Source of the DNA: Sporolactobacillus sp. THM7-4
GTDB taxonomy: Bacteria > Bacillota > Bacilli > Bacillales > Sporolactobacillaceae
Reading direction: 5' to 3'
Assembly (NCBI RefSeq): GCF_004153165.1
Contig: NZ_SEMD01000012.1
Span: 1 to 64,000, forward strand
DNA length: 64,000 bases
Under the pieces are notes generated by a model that did not search any database, was not told where the DNA came from, and saw nothing but the letters and a program-made list of their open reading frames with translations. The translations under genes were made by a program, and so were the position numbers. Shown here one piece after another: positions 62,567 through 64,000 of this stretch. How positions within the stretch are numbered: the stretch's first letter is position 1; every line of letters begins with the position of its first letter.

Positions 62567-62940
62567 AAAAATTTTTTTTGGGCAGGGAAGTTTTTGTTTT
62601 GCTATTACGTAATAATTGTGAATTTGCGTTAATTAAAAACGGACAGATGCCAGATTAACAGGAACATGTTACTTAATCAAACGTTTAATTAAATAGGGTT
62701 CGGGCTGGAAAGACTTGAATACATGCCTTTTCTTAACATTTATTCGGATTCTTCAGAAAATGGTAGTGTTCCAAAATTGCGCTTGATTGGCAACAACCAT
62801 GATTTACCGGAGCTATTAAAAATAGGGAAGAGGTTGTTTTCTTTAATTGTATTTTGTATGATGTTAATATTAATCGAAATAGCCTGAATTGAAGTCATTT
62901 ATTAATAAAGGCCGGCCAGTCAGGTCAAGTTCAGGTATCA
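62567..62940 (+). promoter_or_regulatory. Non-coding stretch with the xpt promoter
   Basis: No gene is visible. TTGTTT (62834-62839), a 17-bp spacer and TATGAT (62857-62862) form a good promoter. Its transcript would start near 62869 and run through the purine aptamer. An interrupted inverted repeat TTAATTAAAAACG/CGTTTAATTAA lies near 62630-62695. Confidence 0.6.
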
Positions 62941-63009
62941 ACTCGTATAATGGCGGGAATACGGCCCGCAAGTTTCTACCAGGTCACCTTGAATGATTTG
63001 ACTACGAGT
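62938..63009 (+). ncRNA. Purine (guanine) riboswitch aptamer
   Basis: P1 arms ACTCGTA (from 62941) and TACGAGT (to 63009) enclose the three-way junction. Conserved purine-riboswitch blocks follow in order: TATAATGGCGGG, then CCCGCAAGTTTCTACC, then GACTACGAGT. The junction base in the last block is C (CTACG), which specifies guanine rather than adenine. It precedes xpt, the classic B. subtilis arrangement. Confidence 0.95.
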
Positions 63010-63076
63010 GGGGTTTTTCTCGCTTTTGCTGATTTAACACGTTTGGAATCGCGTTTTTAGTTAAACAGGCTGAGAG

Positions 63077-63107
63077 AGGCGTCTCACTCCTTTTTGGAGA
63101 CGTCTTT
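63077..63107 (+). terminator. Riboswitch expression-platform terminator of xpt
   Basis: AGGCGTCTC and GAGACGTCT pair (one G-U) around ACTCCTTTTTG, followed by a short TT run, about 70 nt after the aptamer. An alternative weaker hairpin with a T-run lies at 63036-63059. Ligand binding to P1 would favour termination here. Confidence 0.6.
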
Positions 63108-63140
63108 CCCCGGCCTTTTTTATATGGGGGGATAGATACA

Positions 63141-63734
63141 GTGGATGAGCTGAAGGCCCGAATTCTGGCAGAAGGGCAAGTGATCAGCAATGGTGTGCTC
63201 AAGGTCGATCATTTCTTGAATCACCAGATCGATCCGAAGTTAATGCAGAAGATTGGACAAGCGTTTGCGGACAGGTTTAAAGAAAGTGATATAACTAAAA
63301 TTATTACTGTGGAATCTTCAGGTATCGCGCCTGCAGTGATGACCGGACTTTACCTTCAGGTTCCGGTCATTTTCGCCAGAAAAAAACGGTCACTGACGCT
63401 CAGCAGCGGAGGCCTCGAGACAGAAGTGTTTTCTTATACCAAACATGAGAAAAATCATGTTTTTCTTGCAGACGGGATGTTAACGGCAAAAGACCACGTT
63501 TTGATTATCGATGATTTTCTGGCAAAGGGTGAAGCGGCTCTTGGCCTGACACGCCTGATTAATCAGGCCGGTGCATATCTGTCCGGGATTGGTATCGTGA
63601 TTGAGAAATCCTTTCAGGAGGGACGAAAAAAGCTGGAAGAACTGGGTTGCCCAATCTGTTCTTTGGCCCGCATAGCGTCATTGGAACATGGTAAAGTGAC
63701 ATTTTTAGAAGATATCAGAGAGGGGACTCATTGA
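63141..63734 (+). CDS. xpt: Xanthine phosphoribosyltransferase
   Basis: Purine-salvage enzyme making XMP from xanthine and PRPP. 197 aa. Family blocks are [28 protein letters not shown] near residue 55, [12 protein letters not shown], and the PRPP-binding motif [16 protein letters not shown] near 121-136. GTG 63141 follows GGGGGGATAG. The gene is under a guanine riboswitch. The usual pbuX partner does not follow: a terminator is found instead. Confidence 0.96.
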   Translation: MDELKARILAEGQVISNGVLKVDHFLNHQIDPKLMQKIGQAFADRFKESDITKIITVESSGIAPAVMTGLYLQVPVIFARKKRSLTLSSGGLETEVFSYTKHEKNHVFLADGMLTAKDHVLIIDDFLAKGEAALGLTRLINQAGAYLSGIGIVIEKSFQEGRKKLEELGCPICSLARIASLEHGKVTFLEDIREGTH

Positions 63735-63920
63735 AACGGACATAAAGAATCAACCGGGGAAAGTATGCCGGAATTCAAATACTGACGGGTAAAGGGATTG
63801 TTGTCGGCAATTTAAGCGCAATTATATATTGAATCTTGTTTTCAATCTAAAGGAAACAGAAATGCAACAATCAGGCAAAGCGAAGGCAGCCGGGATCTGA
63901 ACCTGGCAAAAAGAGAAGAG

Positions 63921-63978
63921 TCCTTATTCTCATCTTTTTCAGTGTAATCAGTGTAAAAGGAGAGAATGAGGATTTTTT
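63921..63978 (+). terminator. Terminator after xpt
   Basis: TCCTTATTCTC (63921-63931) pairs with GAGAATGAGGA (63962-63972), with a further imperfect inner stem (CTTTT/AAAAG), and runs into TTTTTT. The stretch 63735-63920 before it has no recognisable gene. Confidence 0.7.
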
Positions 63979-64000
63979 AAATTATAAACTCATAAATAAA

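Noticed and set aside
1-64000. tRNA genes, rRNA genes, prophage genes, secretion-system or antiphage clusters
   Set aside because: None recognised on either strand. YhgE/Pip alone is not evidence for a type VII secretion locus.

Overview
The window is a chromosomal segment of a low-to-mid GC Gram-positive spore-former relative (Bacillales; by inference Bacillaceae or Sporolactobacillaceae). Support comes from AGGAGG-type ribosome sites with frequent TTG/GTG starts, a class B RNase P RNA, the gene order mrfA-mrfB-ypsA-gpsB-rnpB-ypsC-ypwA known from Bacillus subtilis, a Bacillus-type purine riboswitch before xpt, and a homologue of the B. subtilis replication terminator protein Rtp. Nearly all genes from 8.2 kb onward lie on the + strand.

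Layout. 1-127: right end of an IS3-family element cut by the window edge. 0.2-3.3 kb: alanine dehydrogenase (ald) divergent from its probable PucR-type activator (adeR). 3.4-22.8 kb: a nitrate-assimilation and molybdenum-cofactor island. It begins with moeA-mobA-mobB behind a structured leader, is interrupted on the minus strand by hmp and nsrR (NO detoxification and NO sensing), then runs nirB-nirD-narK-nasBC-moaA-moeB-moeA2-modB-moaB-moaE-moaD-moaC-modA to a terminator. Nitrate is imported by NarK, reduced to nitrite by a single-chain NasB-NasC fusion, and reduced to ammonium by NirBD. The moa/moe/mob genes make the cofactor and modAB import molybdate. Two matching 25-bp dyads, one over the hmp promoter and one over the nirB promoter, tie the module to NsrR.

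22.9-34.4 kb: a heterodimeric ABC exporter pair, a 59-aa orphan ORF, an alpha/beta hydrolase, a YhgE/Pip membrane protein, then menF-menD-menH-menC. The menB and menE genes usually found between menH and menC are absent. 35.9-47.9 kb: yyaL-like protein, HAD phosphatase, sirtuin, mrfAB DNA-repair pair behind a LexA-like box, ypsA, gpsB, rnpB, ypsC and an M32 carboxypeptidase. 48-54.5 kb: topoisomerase IV (parE, parC), two crcB fluoride-channel genes, and ferredoxin-NADP reductase. 54.8-64 kb: a nucleotidyltransferase-like/methyltransferase fusion with an apparent one-base frameshift, the rtp homologue with a candidate Ter half-site in its promoter region, a sugar MFS transporter, a MarR regulator plus ring-cleaving dioxygenase, a TPR protein, a SHOCT protein, an EXLDI-family protein, CorA, and riboswitch-controlled xpt.

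Most promising for follow-up: the NasB-NasC fusion, the Rtp/Ter pair, the frameshifted fusion gene, the structured moeA leader, the LexA-like box before mrfAB, the gapped men operon, and two families of 20-21-bp intergenic tandem repeats. All assignments come from reading motifs and from memory of families; no search was run.
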